Source of the DNA: Thermoflavifilum aggregans
GTDB lineage: Bacteria > Bacteroidota > Bacteroidia > Chitinophagales > Chitinophagaceae
Assembly (NCBI RefSeq): GCF_002797735.1
Contig: NZ_PGFG01000001.1
Coordinates: 310,001-374,000, forward strand
Direction: 5' to 3'
Length of the DNA stretch: 64,000 nt
In this document: piece by piece, positions 63,760 through 64,000 of the stretch
How positions within the stretch are numbered: position 1 is the stretch's first letter
Layout: each line of letters opens with the position of its first letter
Made by a program: the position numbers and the translations under genes
Notes under the pieces: model-generated
Database searches by the model: none
Told to the model about the DNA's origin: nothing
Seen by the model: the letters and a program-made list of their open reading frames with translations, nothing else

Positions 63760-64000
63760 TCAAGACTCTGCAATAGCAAGGGTAGCAATACTTATCTGCA
63801 CTCCGGGTAGCTGGATAAGTGTATCAATACAGGCATTTAATGTAGCGCCGGTAGTTACCACATCATCTATCAACAAAAGATGTTTGCTCGTTAATGCATG
63901 CGCGTCGTCCGTTAATTGGAATGCATGTTGAACATTTTGCTGACGGGCTTGCCGGCCTTTACGGGTTTGGGTTTCTGTAAATTTTTTTCTCCTGAGCAGA
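63760..64000 (-). CDS. comF: ComF-like phosphoribosyltransferase, C-terminal part (5' end outside window)
   Basis: The minus strand reads from the window edge: LLRRKKFTETQTRKGRQARQ, then QNVQHAFQL, then LLLIDDVVTTGATLNACIDTL, ending ATLAIAES at a TGA. The PRPP-binding loop LLIDDVVTTGATL and the preceding TETQTRKGRQARQQNVQHAF are diagnostic of the ComF/GntX family of amidophosphoribosyltransferase-like proteins, linked in other bacteria to DNA uptake. About 79 residues are visible; the zinc-finger N-terminus lies outside. It converges on the CPCC lipoprotein gene, 57 bases away. Confidence 0.88.
   Translation of the reverse strand, partial: LLRRKKFTETQTRKGRQARQQNVQHAFQLTDDAHALTSKHLLLIDDVVTTGATLNACIDTLIQLPGVQISIATLAIAES

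Overview
The window reads as a contiguous chromosomal segment of a Bacteroidota bacterium, most likely in the Chitinophagales/Chitinophagaceae. The evidence is the gene families present: GLPGLI protein, a methionine synthase split in two genes, BatB/BatC, a CusA fused to a TolC-type domain, GH97 and DUF1080 enzymes, several TonB-dependent receptors, and RicT next to HolB. Bacteroidota-type -7 boxes (TAnnTTTG) also lie before many genes. G+C looks intermediate for most of the window and clearly lower around 40.1-42.1 kb. No rRNA, tRNA, CRISPR array, complete insertion sequence or prophage was seen.

Layout. 1-4.3 kb: end of recR, then a two-gene cobalamin-dependent methionine synthase. 4.4-9.9 kb: a CLC-family channel or transporter, batB-batC and ispG. 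9.9-15 kb: a large outer-membrane beta-barrel protein, a GLPGLI protein, a small secreted protein, a decayed second GLPGLI copy and an SRPBCC protein. 15.2-18.3 kb: a UvrD-like helicase with a RecB-type nuclease domain, interrupted in the middle. 18.4-27.2 kb: an Ig-like lipoprotein, a membrane protein with a hemerythrin protein, and a heavy-metal RND efflux operon. 27.3-32.1 kb: a PcrA/UvrD helicase, recX, a nitrilase-family amidase and nagA. 32.1-38.7 kb: a lipoprotein, a SixA-like phosphatase, an AmpD-like amidase and carbohydrate-active genes (GH97, DUF1080, GHL10).

38.9-44.4 kb: a cystathionine gamma-synthase/lyase; an AT-rich type II restriction-modification pair resembling the MjaI (CTAG) family; MlaE/MlaF; and rpiA. 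44.4-51.2 kb: RicT, HolB, an M1 peptidase and katG. 51.3-54.8 kb: a siderophore receptor with a PepSY membrane protein. 54.8-57 kb: a gene remnant, a class D beta-lactamase homologue that appears catalytically dead, and kbl. 57.2-59.6 kb: an ECF sigma factor, a probable anti-sigma factor and an outer-membrane protein. 59.6-63.7 kb: a three-gene cluster (small Cys/His-rich protein, TonB receptor, CPCC-containing lipoprotein) behind a near-perfect palindrome. The window ends inside comF.

The items most worth follow-up are the restriction-modification pair, whose methyltransferase carries a C-terminal staphylococcal-nuclease-like domain, together with scarcity of CTAG across the window; the OXA-fold protein that has lost both catalytic lysines; and the palindrome-controlled Cys-rich/TonB/CPCC cluster, which could be an undescribed metal-handling system. 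All assignments rest on recognising families by eye; no database search was run.
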